Shown here: positions 42,000 through 51,208 of the stretch, in pieces
Layout of the letters: every line of letters begins with the position of its first letter
How positions within the stretch are numbered: position 1 is the first letter of the stretch
Notes under the pieces: model-generated
The model's database searches: none
What the model saw: only the letters and a program-made list of their open reading frames with translations
What the model was told of the DNA's origin: nothing
DNA from: Roseisalinus antarcticus
GTDB lineage: Bacteria; Pseudomonadota; Alphaproteobacteria; Rhodobacterales; Rhodobacteraceae
Assembly: GCF_900172355.1 (NCBI RefSeq)
Contig: NZ_FWFZ01000016.1
Span: 28,139 to 92,138 of the forward strand
Direction of reading: 5' to 3'
DNA length: 64,000 nt
Program-made: the position numbers and the translations under genes

Positions 42000-42794
42000 C
42001 TAGCCCGCCTGTAGCAGGGAAAGCGCCACGCTCGCGCTGCTGCTGAACTGGAATTGCTGCGCCTCGGAGCGGACGAGGAACAGCCGGATCAGTTTTTCCT
42101 GCAGTTCGGGATCCCCGAAATCGGCCGGATCGCCGGAACCGAGCACCGACATCGCCCGGTCCTGAAACTGCTCCAGCTGCTGGTCGATATCGACCTGCCC
42201 GAAGCTCGACGGGAACCCCAGCGCCGTCTCGAACACCGACCGCAAGGGCGGATTGCCCATGATCGCGAACCACCGCCCCCGTTCGGATTTCTGGTCGCCC
42301 AGCAAATCCTCAATTCCCGAGGCGACATTGAGCGCCATCCGCATGTCGTTGTTCTGCTCGCCCACAGCGATGCCGAATTGCCGATCTTCATAGCGCGCGA
42401 TCAGATCCTCGGCAAAGCTGGTGAACTGCGTTCGCCCCGCGCCACCCAGGTTGCCGAAGCCCAAGGTCTCCGACAGGGCAACGTAGCGGCTGTCGGACAG
42501 GCGGTTTGCAAAGGAATCGCTCTCGACCGTGCCCTCTTCGAGGACCTTTCGAATAAACGCGATATTCCCGATGTCATCGTCCAGACCGAAGGCGCCCAGC
42601 GCGACCTGCAGAAGCCGCCGGTCGGCCATGAAATCGTCGACCGACGTGACCTTGCCGATCTCCGCGCGGAAATGGTCGGTCGCGCGGACCACGGGGGCAC
42701 TCTGGACATAGGCGTCCTTCTGGGCCTCCATGGTCCGGTTGAGAAATTTCCAACCCACGTAGCCCGACATCGGAACGACGGGCTGAAAGCTCAT
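42000..42794 (-). CDS. DUF1217 flagellar-cluster protein
   Basis: A 264-residue protein of the DUF1217 family, found in flagellar loci of Rhodobacterales and relatives. It begins with the typical FQPVVPMSGYVGWKFLNRT and continues with an all-helical sequence (ATDHFRAEIGKVTSVDDFMADRRLLQVAL, RYVALSETLGFGN). No signal peptide or TM helix is evident. The ATG at 42794 overlaps the flbT stop (ATGA), so it is the third gene of the flaF-flbT operon. The molecular role is not established; the family name and location support a flagellar function. It ends with FSSSASVALSLLQAG. The sequence is collinear with the family as far as I can recall. Confidence 0.85.
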   Translation of the reverse strand: MSFQPVVPMSGYVGWKFLNRTMEAQKDAYVQSAPVVRATDHFRAEIGKVTSVDDFMADRRLLQVALGAFGLDDDIGNIAFIRKVLEEGTVESDSFANRLSDSRYVALSETLGFGNLGGAGRTQFTSFAEDLIARYEDRQFGIAVGEQNNDMRMALNVASGIEDLLGDQKSERGRWFAIMGNPPLRSVFETALGFPSSFGQVDIDQQLEQFQDRAMSVLGSGDPADFGDPELQEKLIRLFLVRSEAQQFQFSSSASVALSLLQAG

Positions 42795-43201
42795 GACGCC
42801 CTCGGAGTCAGGGACATCAGCCGTTCCTCGCGCGGCAACAGCGTGCGCAATTGCTTCAGGGCTCGGTAGAACTCGTTCTCGGTGACCGCCTGGGTCGCGT
42901 TGTTCAGATGCGCCCGACTGTCGTCGTCCAGGAACACCTGGCTGAGCTGCTCTATGCCCCGCATGAGTTGCAGGCTCGCCTCTTCCGCGGTGACGTCACC
43001 ACTCAGGGCGAGCTGCGCGGCATAGCAGACCCGGCGGACCGGGGTGTTCGCCTCTTCCGGCCGGATCGCATCGCGCAGTCGCAAAATGTTGGCATTGGGT
43101 GTGAGAATGGACAGACGCGACCGGCGATCCCCGTTCTCGATGACGGCGCCGTTGACGAGGACACGCTCTTTCGGGCCGAGTTTCAGGACAAGACAGGACA
43201 T
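42791..43201 (-). CDS. flbT: Flagellar biosynthesis repressor FlbT
   Basis: A 136-residue post-transcriptional regulator of flagellin. In Caulobacter, FlbT binds the flagellin mRNA leader and represses or destabilises it until the hook is complete. Family features: N-terminal LVLKLGPKERVLVNGAVIENGDRRSRL, then ILTPNANILR and the helical C-terminus (RVCYAAQLALSGD, FYRALKQLRTLLPREERLM). The start at 43201 overlaps the last base of the flaF stop (TGATG), and the stop overlaps the next gene. The order flaF-flbT next to flagellin is classic for alphaproteobacteria and indicates that this pair controls the flagellin gene just upstream. Confidence 0.93.
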   Translation of the reverse strand: MSCLVLKLGPKERVLVNGAVIENGDRRSRLSILTPNANILRLRDAIRPEEANTPVRRVCYAAQLALSGDVTAEEASLQLMRGIEQLSQVFLDDDSRAHLNNATQAVTENEFYRALKQLRTLLPREERLMSLTPRAS

Positions 43202-43572
43202 CAGACAGCACCGCTCCCCTTCAGGCCACGCATGATGGCCGTGTTGATCTCGACCAGCGGGCCGACGTCCGCCTCGCCGCGCAGGACCTTCCGGGTGTGA
43301 TGCGCCACGAATTCATAGAGATAGAAGAGGCGGGCACGCAGCTCCTTGGGAAGGGAATTTCCGTCCTCTGCGACTTCGCCGGCCATGTGCGCCCAAACAC
43401 GGCGGTTTTCATGCAGCGCCGCGACCAGTTGCGGAAAATTGTCCGGCGACTTGGTGGCATTGCGCAGCCGCGCGGTGGTCTGGCTGAAAAGCTGGAGTTC
43501 GGCGGCACGGCCGGTCAGAACGGGAGAGGATGTCGGGGCATAGGCCCGTTTGGCTCGTTCGATCACGTTCAC
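43201..43572 (-). CDS. flaF: Flagellar biosynthesis regulator FlaF
   Basis: A 123-residue helical protein that works with FlbT in alphaproteobacterial flagellin control; it favours flagellin translation and secretion. Diagnostic sequence includes AKRAYAPTSSPVLTGRAAELQLFSQTTARL, LVAALHENRRVWAHMAGEV and LPKELRARLFYLYEFVAHHTRKVL. Start ATG at 43572 (MNVIERAKRAY); an AAGGA-like sequence lies in the upstream CGAAAGGACGCAGACG. It lies 99 bases downstream of the flagellin gene, after a strong hairpin, and is coupled to flbT. Confidence 0.93.
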   Translation of the reverse strand: MNVIERAKRAYAPTSSPVLTGRAAELQLFSQTTARLRNATKSPDNFPQLVAALHENRRVWAHMAGEVAEDGNSLPKELRARLFYLYEFVAHHTRKVLRGEADVGPLVEINTAIMRGLKGSGAV

Positions 43573-43635
43573 GTCTGCGTCCTTTCGGGACTTGGGGGCG
43601 GCTACGCAATTTTAGCGTTGCGCTGCGAATGTTGC

Positions 43636-43662
43636 GGAGAGGCGCCGGATGGGCGCCTCTCC
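43636..43662. terminator. Perfect 11-bp hairpin downstream of flagellin
   Basis: GGAGAGGCGCC, loop GGATG, GGCGCCTCTCC. The T-run follows it on the plus strand (ctttttg). In the flagellin direction (minus) the run is an A-tract before the stem and no U-tract follows. It can protect the flagellin 3' end or reduce read-through into flaF; a true intrinsic terminator would act on plus-strand transcripts. Confidence 0.6.
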
Positions 43663-43671
43663 TTTTTGCCC

Positions 43672-45210
43672 TTACCGGAAGAGCGACAGGATCGACTGCG
43701 GTGCCTGGTTGGCGATCGACAGCGCCTGGGTGCCCAGCTGCTGCTGGACCTGCAGGGCCTGCAAACGGGCCGACGCCTCTTCCATGTCGGCGTCCACGAG
43801 CGAGCCGATGCCCGACTTCAGTGTGTCCGTCAGCTTCGAGATGAAGTCGGACTGGGTCTCGATCCGTCCCTGGACAGAGCCGAACGCAGCAGCGGATTCG
43901 ATCGCGGTATCGATATAGGTCTCGATGTTTGACAGGGCCGCAGCCACGCCTTCATCGGTCGTCACGTCGATATCGTTCAACCCGGCCAGGCCACCCGTCG
44001 CAGTACCGCCGGCGGCACCGGCTCCGGTCAGGGTCTGCGCAGCGCCGTCATTGTCGATCTGCAGGGTCCAGGCACCAGAGGTGCTGTCCTGGACGACATT
44101 GGTCGAGATGTCGGTCAGACCCGCACCGTCAATGACGGTCTTGAGGCCACGTGCCACATCCTCGAAGGTCTCGTCGGGGCCGGCGACGTAGTCATAGTTC
44201 ACCCCGCCGACGGCGACCCGATAGCCGTCACCCTCATTGACCCCTGCAGTGGTCGAGAAGGTGATGTCGGAGGCTCGCGAATCGATCGTCGACGAGTTGG
44301 TCGTCGCGGGCGCCGCCGTGTTGCCGTTGGCGGTCAGGGCGAACGTCGCCGCGCCGGTGCCGCTGGTGTTGACGTCCACGTCATCGAACTTCGAGGTCGA
44401 CGCGATCGTGATCGTGGAGGTCGCGACCGTGGCCGAGACGTCCTCGATACCAGCCGCATTGATCGCGGCGGTCAGGCCCGCGGCGAGATCGTTGGCAGTG
44501 GTCGTCGTCGTCACGAAGCTGACGGTCTCGCCGGCAATCTGGAAGTTGTAGGTCTCCCCTGCGTTGATCGTCCCGGCAACGGCTGCGGACATGTTGTTCG
44601 CACCGTTCGAGAACGCATCGCCGGTGCCGGCCGCGCTCAGGTTGCCGCCCAGAGTGGCCGTCACGTTCGCGGCCAGCGTGGCGCCGGTCCCATAGACACC
44701 CGCATCAAAGGTCAGATCCTGACGGTCAACGGTGATGGAGCTGGACGAGACGGTCCCGTCGTTGGATCGGTCGAGCGAGGAAAGGACGTCGACGCTTGAG
44801 GTCCCCGACAGCAGGTTGAGACCATTGAACTGGGCCGCGCCGACAACCGACTTGATCTGGTTGGACAGGGCCTCGATGTCGGTCTGCAGTTTCGCGCGAT
44901 CGACGTTCTCTTCCTGGGCACCGACGATCTTGCCTTTCATCTCGGTGAGAAGCTCGGTGACGGTTTCGGCGCCGTTGGCGGCGACGGCAACGGTGCTGTC
45001 CCCGAGCGCGAGGGATTCCGAAATTGCCTTGAAGCCTTTCACGTCGGACTCCATGACCTTCGAAATCGCCCAGACGGCCGAGTTGTCCTTGGCGTTGTTG
45101 ACGCTCTTGCCGGTCGAGATCAGCGACTGGGTGTCGTTCAGGTTCTTGTTGATGGATTTCAGCGTCTGCAGCGCCACCATGGCGCCATTGTTGGTCAGAA
45201 TGCTGGACAT
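43672..45210 (-). CDS. fliC: Flagellin
   Basis: Filament subunit of 512 residues. The conserved N-terminal D0/D1 helices (MSSILTNNGAMVALQTLK, LISTGKSVNNAKDNSAVWAISKVM) and C-terminal D1/D0 helices (IETYIDTAIESAAAFGSVQG, LVDADMEEASARLQALQVQQ, QAPQSILSLFR) flank a long Thr/Ala/Asn-rich variable core (about 165-400) that would be exposed on the filament. The ATG at 45210 follows AGGAAAGGA; the open frame upstream of it has no flagellin sequence. It is exported through the flagellar type III apparatus. FlaF and FlbT downstream are its expected regulators, and the FlgN-like gene lies 220 bases upstream. Confidence 0.95.
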   Translation of the reverse strand: MSSILTNNGAMVALQTLKSINKNLNDTQSLISTGKSVNNAKDNSAVWAISKVMESDVKGFKAISESLALGDSTVAVAANGAETVTELLTEMKGKIVGAQEENVDRAKLQTDIEALSNQIKSVVGAAQFNGLNLLSGTSSVDVLSSLDRSNDGTVSSSSITVDRQDLTFDAGVYGTGATLAANVTATLGGNLSAAGTGDAFSNGANNMSAAVAGTINAGETYNFQIAGETVSFVTTTTTANDLAAGLTAAINAAGIEDVSATVATSTITIASTSKFDDVDVNTSGTGAATFALTANGNTAAPATTNSSTIDSRASDITFSTTAGVNEGDGYRVAVGGVNYDYVAGPDETFEDVARGLKTVIDGAGLTDISTNVVQDSTSGAWTLQIDNDGAAQTLTGAGAAGGTATGGLAGLNDIDVTTDEGVAAALSNIETYIDTAIESAAAFGSVQGRIETQSDFISKLTDTLKSGIGSLVDADMEEASARLQALQVQQQLGTQALSIANQAPQSILSLFR

Positions 45211-45430
45211 TTGCGGTAGTCCTTTCCTGCGGGCGCTTTGCGCCCAGAGTTCGAAGTTTGACATGCCGCGCGATTTCACGCGGCGACGATCGCCGTTCTG
45301 ACTTTTCGGAAGGTCGGAAGGTTCTGTCCGACATTTCGTGGCCCCTCGGAGCACGGGTCGAACCTGCCCTCGATGTCTCAAGGAATTCCTAATGCAGGGC
45401 GTCCGCTATGCTCCAACTTTTCCTCGCTTT

Positions 45431-45769
45431 TTATGCTTTTCGATCCGAACGGACCGATGCCGTCAGGACCTGCGCCTTGCGGCCGTTGGCATCATAGGTC
45501 GTCAGCTGGGACTGGACGTCCTTCAGCTGGCCCAGGCGCCGCACGACGCTCCGCGTGCCGTCGAGCGCGGCGGCGATCAGCGACTGGTTCCGCGCCGACA
45601 GCTCCGCAATCTCGCGCAGGGTTCCGTCCCCGGCCGGCGCGGTCTCCAACCCCTCCACCAGATCCAGCTTTTCCGCGCCAAGCCGGCCGACGGTCCTGAG
45701 ATCTCCGCTCAACAGAGCCTCGCGTTCGCTCTCGAGCAGGTCACGCAGACGCATCACGGTATCAGTCAT
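45431..45769 (-). CDS. FlgN-like flagellar chaperone
   Basis: A 112-residue, mostly helical, charged protein (MRLRDLLESEREALLSGDLRTVGRLGAEKLDLVEGLE; LSARNQSLIAAALDGTRSVVRRLGQLK) fitting the FlgN family of cytosolic chaperones for hook-associated proteins. The ATG at 45769 overlaps the end of the rod-binding gene by 8 bases, so the two are coupled. The assignment rests on size, helical pattern and location between a rod-binding protein and flagellin. FlgN sequences are weakly conserved, so the name is tentative. Confidence 0.7.
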   Translation of the reverse strand: MTDTVMRLRDLLESEREALLSGDLRTVGRLGAEKLDLVEGLETAPAGDGTLREIAELSARNQSLIAAALDGTRSVVRRLGQLKDVQSQLTTYDANGRKAQVLTASVRSDRKA

Positions 45770-46040
45770 TGCTTCGCTCCTTCAGCGCCTCGAACAGGGA
45801 TTCGGCCAGCCCGATCCCGCCCGCTTCCACCATCGCCCGGGCCTGTTCGTCGACCAGGAAAGATCCGAACTGCTCCTCTCCGGCGCCGCCCCCGAAGGCG
45901 TCGCGGGCCTTGCCCAGGCCGGCAGTCTTCAGCATCTCCGACAGGAATGCGGCCTCCAGCCGCTGAGCCGCGTCGCGCAATCGCGCATCCTGCGAGGGCT
46001 GCGGCACTTCCGGTGGCAGGGATGATCGAATGGGGTCCAT
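45762..46040 (-). CDS. FlgJ-type rod-binding protein (no muramidase domain)
   Basis: A 92-residue protein consisting only of the rod-binding domain found at the N-terminus of FlgJ: LRDAAQRLEAAFLSEMLKTAG, GEEQFGSFLVDEQARAMVEAGGIGLAESLFEAL. The peptidoglycan hydrolase half of enterobacterial FlgJ is absent, as is common in alphaproteobacteria. The ATG at 46040 (MDPIRSSLPPE) has GGAGCG nine bases before it; a TTG at 46073 would add 11 residues. It is the first gene of the pair with the FlgN-like protein and is divergent from fliK. It should assist rod assembly in the periplasm. Confidence 0.85.
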   Translation of the reverse strand: MDPIRSSLPPEVPQPSQDARLRDAAQRLEAAFLSEMLKTAGLGKARDAFGGGAGEEQFGSFLVDEQARAMVEAGGIGLAESLFEALKERSND

Positions 46041-46154
46041 CTGGTCGCTCCGGTTCGTTCGAGTTTTTTGCAACTGACACGAATACGGTAAAGAACGAGT
46101 AAGTTATCGGCTGCATGTTCCAGAAATCCGAATGTCGGAGAGATCGGAGAACCG

Positions 46155-48965
46155 ATGCAGCCCGTTGACACCTTCGCGCCCCCAGGCCCGGCCATGCCCG
46201 GCGCCCGCCCCGCCCCCCGGACATCGACCGCCGGCGGAGGCCTGGCCTTCGCCGATCTTGTCCGGTCGTTCGAAGAGGCCTCGCGCCGCTCGGGCGACGG
46301 GGCTTTGGCCGACCACGGCCCAGACCGCGAGACAGCCTCGGAAGACGGCGGCCAGGGCGAAGGTCACCCGTCCGTGTCGAAACGCGGCGAGGGCGCTGTG
46401 TCCGACACCATGACCGAGGCAGAGCCCCCGCGGCCAGAGATCCCAAACGCCGAATTCGCACGATCCGCGCCGGAGGCACGGCCCGTCCGCATACCCGAGG
46501 GTCCTGCACCCGAAACCGCCGCCATTCCTGGGGCCCCGCCGGCCGAAACCAAGGTCGATCAGCCACAGCCCCGCGCCGATGGCAAAGACCCGGTGAGTTC
46601 CGAACGCGCCGCTTCGGGCCGTCCTGCACCTGACGGCGCCGCCGACGTTCCGCCGAATCAAAGGCCCCCGCTCCCCCGCCGCAACTCCGCGGGGCGCGCG
46701 GAATCGGCCATGGTCGGAATGCCCCAACCGCTTGGAGCGCAAACGACGGCCGGGTCCTCGACGATGCCGCGCCCAGACGCATCCAGGTCAACCGACCGCA
46801 TGCCTGCCAGCGCACGGGCCGGGGGCGACGGCGCGACGCCGCCACGCGCCATCGCGGACGCCGCCCCGAAACAGGGCTCGGCGCAGGCGCCGATGGACCG
46901 CGATTCCGACCGGGTCGACCTGGGGCATTCACTGCAGGCACCTACCCGGCCGAGGGCAGAGGACAGCGATACTCGGCCGCAAGGCCCAACGCGAGAGCCC
47001 GGCATCGGCCTCGCGACGCAGAAAACGCCGCAAATGCCGCCCTCGGCCGCGGCCGCGGCGGAGGGACAGACGAGGGATAATCGTCGTCCACACGAGACGT
47101 CCCGGCCGGGCTCGATGCCCCATGCGCAGAGCGGTCCTGTTGGTCGCACCGAGGCACACCGCCCGGCGCCAACAGGCGCCTCGGCTTCGCAATCCAGTGG
47201 CGAGACCCCACCGGCGAGGGACAGGGCGACGGTTTCAGACCGATCCGCACACACCGGGCCAGCGGCGATGCCGCCGTCCAGGCCCCCACCACAAGCCGCG
47301 CGACACCAGCCCGCCTCGCCATCAATCTCGCCGGGACAGGTCTCCGCACAGCCCGGTCAGGCTGATACGGCGTCTTCGTCCCTCGCGCAGACGCCGTCCA
47401 CTCCGACCGGCCGCGCGACGTCCACGCCGACGGTGCGTCGTTCCGTTGACATGGTCCGCGGAATGCCCTCCCCCGAGACCGCCGGTGACCCAACGGTCAC
47501 CGAATCGGTTTACCGGGAGGCAGCTGTCTCGGCTCAGGCTTCCCAGTCGCCTGCTTCCGAAATAAGCGGGCAGGCCGCAGCGGAGCGCTCTTCTGCGCAG
47601 ACGGCCGCTTCGCCGGGCCGCGAAGGTCACCGACCGGAATTGCCCCATGCGCCAGCGTCGCATCCGCAGGAACAGCCTCGGCGTCGGGCCGGGGCGCATC
47701 ACCCGCTTCGAGCCAACGAGGGCAAAGGTGACCGGCCGCAGCCAAGTCAGGCCGCACCCGACGCACCTGTCGCACAGGAGGCGCGAACCGTTGTGCCGCC
47801 TGGCCAGGCTTCCGAGCAAAACGTGGGGCCTGGCGGCAATACCGCAGACCCGGGCCCTGCTCCCGGGCGCGTTGTTCCGGGCGTTCCGGCTGACTTCGTG
47901 CTGCCTCGCTCGACGGGAAACGCCGGCCTTCCGGACGGAAATCCGAGGACAGGGGCAGCACCGCCGGTGCCCTCCGTAGCGCCGCCGGCTGGCGGTGACC
48001 TGCCTGATCGGGCCTCGCCCCAGGTCGCCCGGATGCTCGAAGGGGGGCGGGCTTTCCAGCCAGCCTCGCTGGCCGCGCCGCAGGTCCAGCAAGCCGGCGC
48101 AGCGTCATTCGTCGCGGGCAGATCCCCGACGGCCGGCACGGCGTCTCTGGTGGCGGGCCAAGCCACACCGGCCGGAACCGTGCCAATCGTCGCGCACGGC
48201 ACATCGGGTGCCCCGGTGTCCCAGCCTCCGCCCACACCGGGCGGGCGGGCAAACGAGCGCATCGGGACGCGACAGGACCCGCCCGCGGACCAGCGTCGCA
48301 TGCCGCGGCAGACATCCGGGGAGGGTCGCTGGAACACCGGGCCGGCCGCTGTGACCCAGCAGCGCCTGCCGGGCGGCGCGATCCAACCTGCCGGGCCGCT
48401 TGTGTCCGGCCAGGCGCAGCCGTTCGGACAACCGGCGGACCAAGGGCGGTTCGAGCCTGACACGGACATCCAGAACCTTGGCTTCGGCTCCACCGCCCCG
48501 GTGGAGACGGCGCGGCACGCGCCCCATGCGCAGATGCCGGCGACCCAGTCCGCTTCGACCCACGGTCCGGCCGTTGTCCGGCAGGTCGTGACCGGCTTGC
48601 AGGCAAGCGGCCAGGGCACGACCGAAATCACGCTGGATCCGCAGGAACTGGGCCGGGTCACGCTGAACCTCACCACCGATGACGACGGCATTTCCGTCTC
48701 TGTCATCGCCGAACGCCCCGAGACGGCGGACCTGATTCGCCGGCACATCGACCTGTTGTCGCAGGAGCTTCGCCAGATCGGCTATGGCAAGGTGGCCTAT
48801 GATTTCGGCGGCTCCGCCGGGCGGCAGAACGACCAGCAACCCGCAGCGGGACAGCCGACTTTAGCAGCTCTCGCCGAGACGGGCGTCGAGCATATCGAAA
48901 CCGGGGAAAATTCGGGGCGGCGAGGCGGACTGACCTCCGCAGGCGGCCTCGACCTCAGATTGTAG
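46155..48965 (+). CDS. fliK: Flagellar hook-length control protein FliK
   Basis: Long FliK of 936 residues. Residues 1 to about 790 are Pro/Ala/Ser/Gln-rich and low in complexity, as expected for the extended ruler part. The C-terminal domain (about 810-900) is typical: GTTEITLDPQELGRVTLNLT, then ISVSVIAERPETADLIRRHI and LSQELRQIGYGKVAYDF. FliK is secreted by the flagellar export gate and, through its C-terminus, switches export from hook to filament subunits. The ATG at 46155 follows GGAGAACCG. It is transcribed with flgD, 9 bases downstream. The N-terminal region is longer than in many relatives. Confidence 0.92.
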   Translation: MQPVDTFAPPGPAMPGARPAPRTSTAGGGLAFADLVRSFEEASRRSGDGALADHGPDRETASEDGGQGEGHPSVSKRGEGAVSDTMTEAEPPRPEIPNAEFARSAPEARPVRIPEGPAPETAAIPGAPPAETKVDQPQPRADGKDPVSSERAASGRPAPDGAADVPPNQRPPLPRRNSAGRAESAMVGMPQPLGAQTTAGSSTMPRPDASRSTDRMPASARAGGDGATPPRAIADAAPKQGSAQAPMDRDSDRVDLGHSLQAPTRPRAEDSDTRPQGPTREPGIGLATQKTPQMPPSAAAAAEGQTRDNRRPHETSRPGSMPHAQSGPVGRTEAHRPAPTGASASQSSGETPPARDRATVSDRSAHTGPAAMPPSRPPPQAARHQPASPSISPGQVSAQPGQADTASSSLAQTPSTPTGRATSTPTVRRSVDMVRGMPSPETAGDPTVTESVYREAAVSAQASQSPASEISGQAAAERSSAQTAASPGREGHRPELPHAPASHPQEQPRRRAGAHHPLRANEGKGDRPQPSQAAPDAPVAQEARTVVPPGQASEQNVGPGGNTADPGPAPGRVVPGVPADFVLPRSTGNAGLPDGNPRTGAAPPVPSVAPPAGGDLPDRASPQVARMLEGGRAFQPASLAAPQVQQAGAASFVAGRSPTAGTASLVAGQATPAGTVPIVAHGTSGAPVSQPPPTPGGRANERIGTRQDPPADQRRMPRQTSGEGRWNTGPAAVTQQRLPGGAIQPAGPLVSGQAQPFGQPADQGRFEPDTDIQNLGFGSTAPVETARHAPHAQMPATQSASTHGPAVVRQVVTGLQASGQGTTEITLDPQELGRVTLNLTTDDDGISVSVIAERPETADLIRRHIDLLSQELRQIGYGKVAYDFGGSAGRQNDQQPAAGQPTLAALAETGVEHIETGENSGRRGGLTSAGGLDLRL

Positions 48966-48974
48966 GGACACGAC

Positions 48975-49673
48975 ATGGAAACCACGTCTCCGACCGGCGG
49001 ACAGACCGCCGTCCAGGCTGCCTTTGCGGCCTCAGCCAATCAACGCTCCTCCGAGACACAGGAGGCCGGCGGTCAACCGACCGCACCTGCGATCAGTTCG
49101 GATTTCGAGACCTTTCTCAAGATGCTCACTGTGCAGATGGAGAATCAGGACCCCCTGAACCCGGTCGATTCCTCGGATTACGCGGTTCAGCTGGCCACCT
49201 TCTCGGGGGTCGAACAGCAGGTCCTGACCAACGATCTGCTCAAGGGTCTCGGGCAGGCGTTGGGCATGTCCGGGCTCAACCAGATCGCGGGCTGGGTCGG
49301 GCAACGTGCGCCGGTGACGGCGCCGGTGCAGTTTGAAAACGCGCCGATGACGGTTGTGGCCGACACCGTGTCCTATGCCGACAGGGCAGAGCTCGTGGTC
49401 CGCTCTGCCGACGGAATGGAGCTTGAGCGGCACGAGATCGCCCCGCCGGGCGGAGAGGTCGGCTGGGCACCCGCCGAAGGCGCGCCGGCCGCCCTGGAGC
49501 CGGTCTATTTCGAGGTCGAAAGCTTCTCCGCCGGCACGTCCCTGGGCGCCGAGCCCGCGCCGGTCTATGCGCCGGTGCGCGAGGTCCGGATGGCCGACGG
49601 CGTGCCGTCCATCGTGCTGCCGGGGGGGCAAACCCTGCCCGCCTCGGGGATCACGGCCCTGCGGCAGGGGTGA
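48975..49673 (+). CDS. flgD: Flagellar hook-cap scaffolding protein FlgD
   Basis: A 232-residue hook assembly scaffold. The conserved N-terminal core is clear (SSDFETFLKMLTVQMENQDPLNP, SSDYAVQLATFSGVEQQVLTND). The C-terminal half has the FlgD Ig/tudor-like pattern (APVQFENAPMTVVADTVSYADRAELVV). FlgD caps the growing hook and directs FlgE polymerisation. ATG at 48975; the sequence agggacacgac precedes it. It follows fliK closely, so the two form an operon. It converges with ubiB, with only 5 bases between the stops and no clear terminator. Confidence 0.94.
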   Translation: METTSPTGGQTAVQAAFAASANQRSSETQEAGGQPTAPAISSDFETFLKMLTVQMENQDPLNPVDSSDYAVQLATFSGVEQQVLTNDLLKGLGQALGMSGLNQIAGWVGQRAPVTAPVQFENAPMTVVADTVSYADRAELVVRSADGMELERHEIAPPGGEVGWAPAEGAPAALEPVYFEVESFSAGTSLGAEPAPVYAPVREVRMADGVPSIVLPGGQTLPASGITALRQG

Positions 49674-49678
49674 CCGAT

Positions 49679-51208
49679 CTAGAGCGCCTGACCGATCCAG
49701 AGGCCGAGCCCCAGCAGGGCGGCGCCGAGGACCATGCCCTGCAACACGGGCCAGACCGATCTTTGCGGCGCGCGCTCAGGCCCCGCCGATTGCTGGATCA
49801 GGACCCTCTCGGCGAGGGCGGGCAGTTTCGGGCCGAACCTTGTCAGGACCTGGACCGTGCGGCCGAGATCCTTTGCGAAGGCGGCGGGGCCGAGGCTTTT
49901 CTTGATGTAATCCTCGACGATCGGCTGGGCCACCTCCCAGATGTTCATCCGCGGATCGAGCGTTCGCGCGACGCCCTCGACCACGACCATCGTGCGCTGC
50001 AGCAGGATCAGCTCGGTCCGCGTTTCCATCCCGAAGCGCTCGGTGACCTCGAACAGGTAGGACAGCAGCCGCCCCATGGAGATCCGCGAGGCGTCCATGC
50101 CAAAGATTGGCTCTCCGATCGCGCGGAGGGCGCGGGCGAATTCATCGAGATCGCGGTCCGCGGGCACGTAACCCGCCTCGAAATGCACCTCGGCCACGCG
50201 CTTGTAATCCCGGCGGATGAAGCCGAACAGGATCTGGGCGTAGACGCGCCGGGTGTATTCGTCGATATGCCCCATGATCCCGAAATCATAGGCGATGATG
50301 TCGCCATTCGTGCCGACCTTGAGGTTTCCCTGATGCATGTCCGCATGGAACATCCCGTCGCGCAACGCGTGGTTCAGGAACAATTGCAGGACCCGCGCGG
50401 CCAGTTCCCGCCGGTCATGGCCCGCGGCCTCTATGCCCTCGACATCGCCGAAGCCGACGCCTTCGGCCCAAGTCTGGGTCATCACGCGGCGCCCGGACAG
50501 GTGCCAGCGGATCTGCGGCAGGCGAAAGCCCGCGTCCCTGGCCGTGTTGGAGGCGAATTCGGACGCGGCAGAGCTTTCCAGCCGCAGGTCGAGCTCGCCC
50601 ACCACCGTGCCCTCGAAATGGGTGATGACCTCCATCGGCCGCAGACGTCGCGACGAGGGCGACAACAGCTCGATCACCCGCGCCACGAAGTAGAAGGCGT
50701 CGATGTCACGCTGGAAGGCCCGCTCGATCCCCGGCCGCAGGACCTTGATCGCGACCTCCTCGCCGGTTCCTCTGAGGATCCCCTTGTGGACCTGGGCGAT
50801 CGAGGCGGCGGCGACGGGCTCGGAGATCCACTCGAACGCGTCATCGGCGCGAATCTCCAGCTCGCGCTCGATCTCGGCCCGGGCCTCGCCGATGGAAAAC
50901 GGCGGCAGCTTGTCCTGCAGGACCCGCAATTGCAGCGCCAACTCGTCCCCGACCACGTCCGGACGCGTCGACAGGACCTGACCGAACTTAATGTAGGCCG
51001 GACCCAGCGCCGTCAGCGCCCGGGTCGCCGGTGGCATCTTGAGGTCGCCCTTGTAGCCGAGCCATTGGAATGGCCAGGTGAGCACACGCAGCACGATCCG
51101 CACCTGAGGCGGCGCATCGAAGGCATCGAGCACCACGCGCATCGCTCCGGTACGTTCCAGCGTCGCGCCGGTCCGGATCAATCTGAGGATATTGTGCGGA
51201 CCACGCAC
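49679..51208 (-). CDS. ubiB: UbiB, ubiquinone biosynthesis kinase-like protein
   Basis: ABC1/ADCK-family protein of 509 residues required for coenzyme Q synthesis. The family KxGQ motif (AYIKFGQVLSTRPD) is followed by the Ala-rich loop EPVAAASIAQVHKG, the invariant Lys of VAIKVLRPGIE, the catalytic loop FHADMHQGNL and the metal-binding YDFGIMG. Two C-terminal hydrophobic segments anchor it to the membrane (VLQGMVLGAALLGLGLWI). The GTG start at 51208 directly abuts the ubiE stop, so translation is coupled. This ubiE-ubiB pair beside mutM is characteristic of Rhodobacterales near the dnaA region. Confidence 0.95.
   Translation of the reverse strand: MRGPHNILRLIRTGATLERTGAMRVVLDAFDAPPQVRIVLRVLTWPFQWLGYKGDLKMPPATRALTALGPAYIKFGQVLSTRPDVVGDELALQLRVLQDKLPPFSIGEARAEIERELEIRADDAFEWISEPVAAASIAQVHKGILRGTGEEVAIKVLRPGIERAFQRDIDAFYFVARVIELLSPSSRRLRPMEVITHFEGTVVGELDLRLESSAASEFASNTARDAGFRLPQIRWHLSGRRVMTQTWAEGVGFGDVEGIEAAGHDRRELAARVLQLFLNHALRDGMFHADMHQGNLKVGTNGDIIAYDFGIMGHIDEYTRRVYAQILFGFIRRDYKRVAEVHFEAGYVPADRDLDEFARALRAIGEPIFGMDASRISMGRLLSYLFEVTERFGMETRTELILLQRTMVVVEGVARTLDPRMNIWEVAQPIVEDYIKKSLGPAAFAKDLGRTVQVLTRFGPKLPALAERVLIQQSAGPERAPQRSVWPVLQGMVLGAALLGLGLWIGQAL

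Noticed and set aside
41248..42046. Small open frames in the gap before the giant gene
   Set aside because: Overlapping frames on both strands, no domains, no ribosome sites, composition like random high-GC sequence.
45766..46941. 391-residue minus-strand frame across the start of fliK
   Set aside because: It overlaps the rod-binding gene and fliK, both with clear family sequence. Its own translation is Arg/Pro-rich noise.
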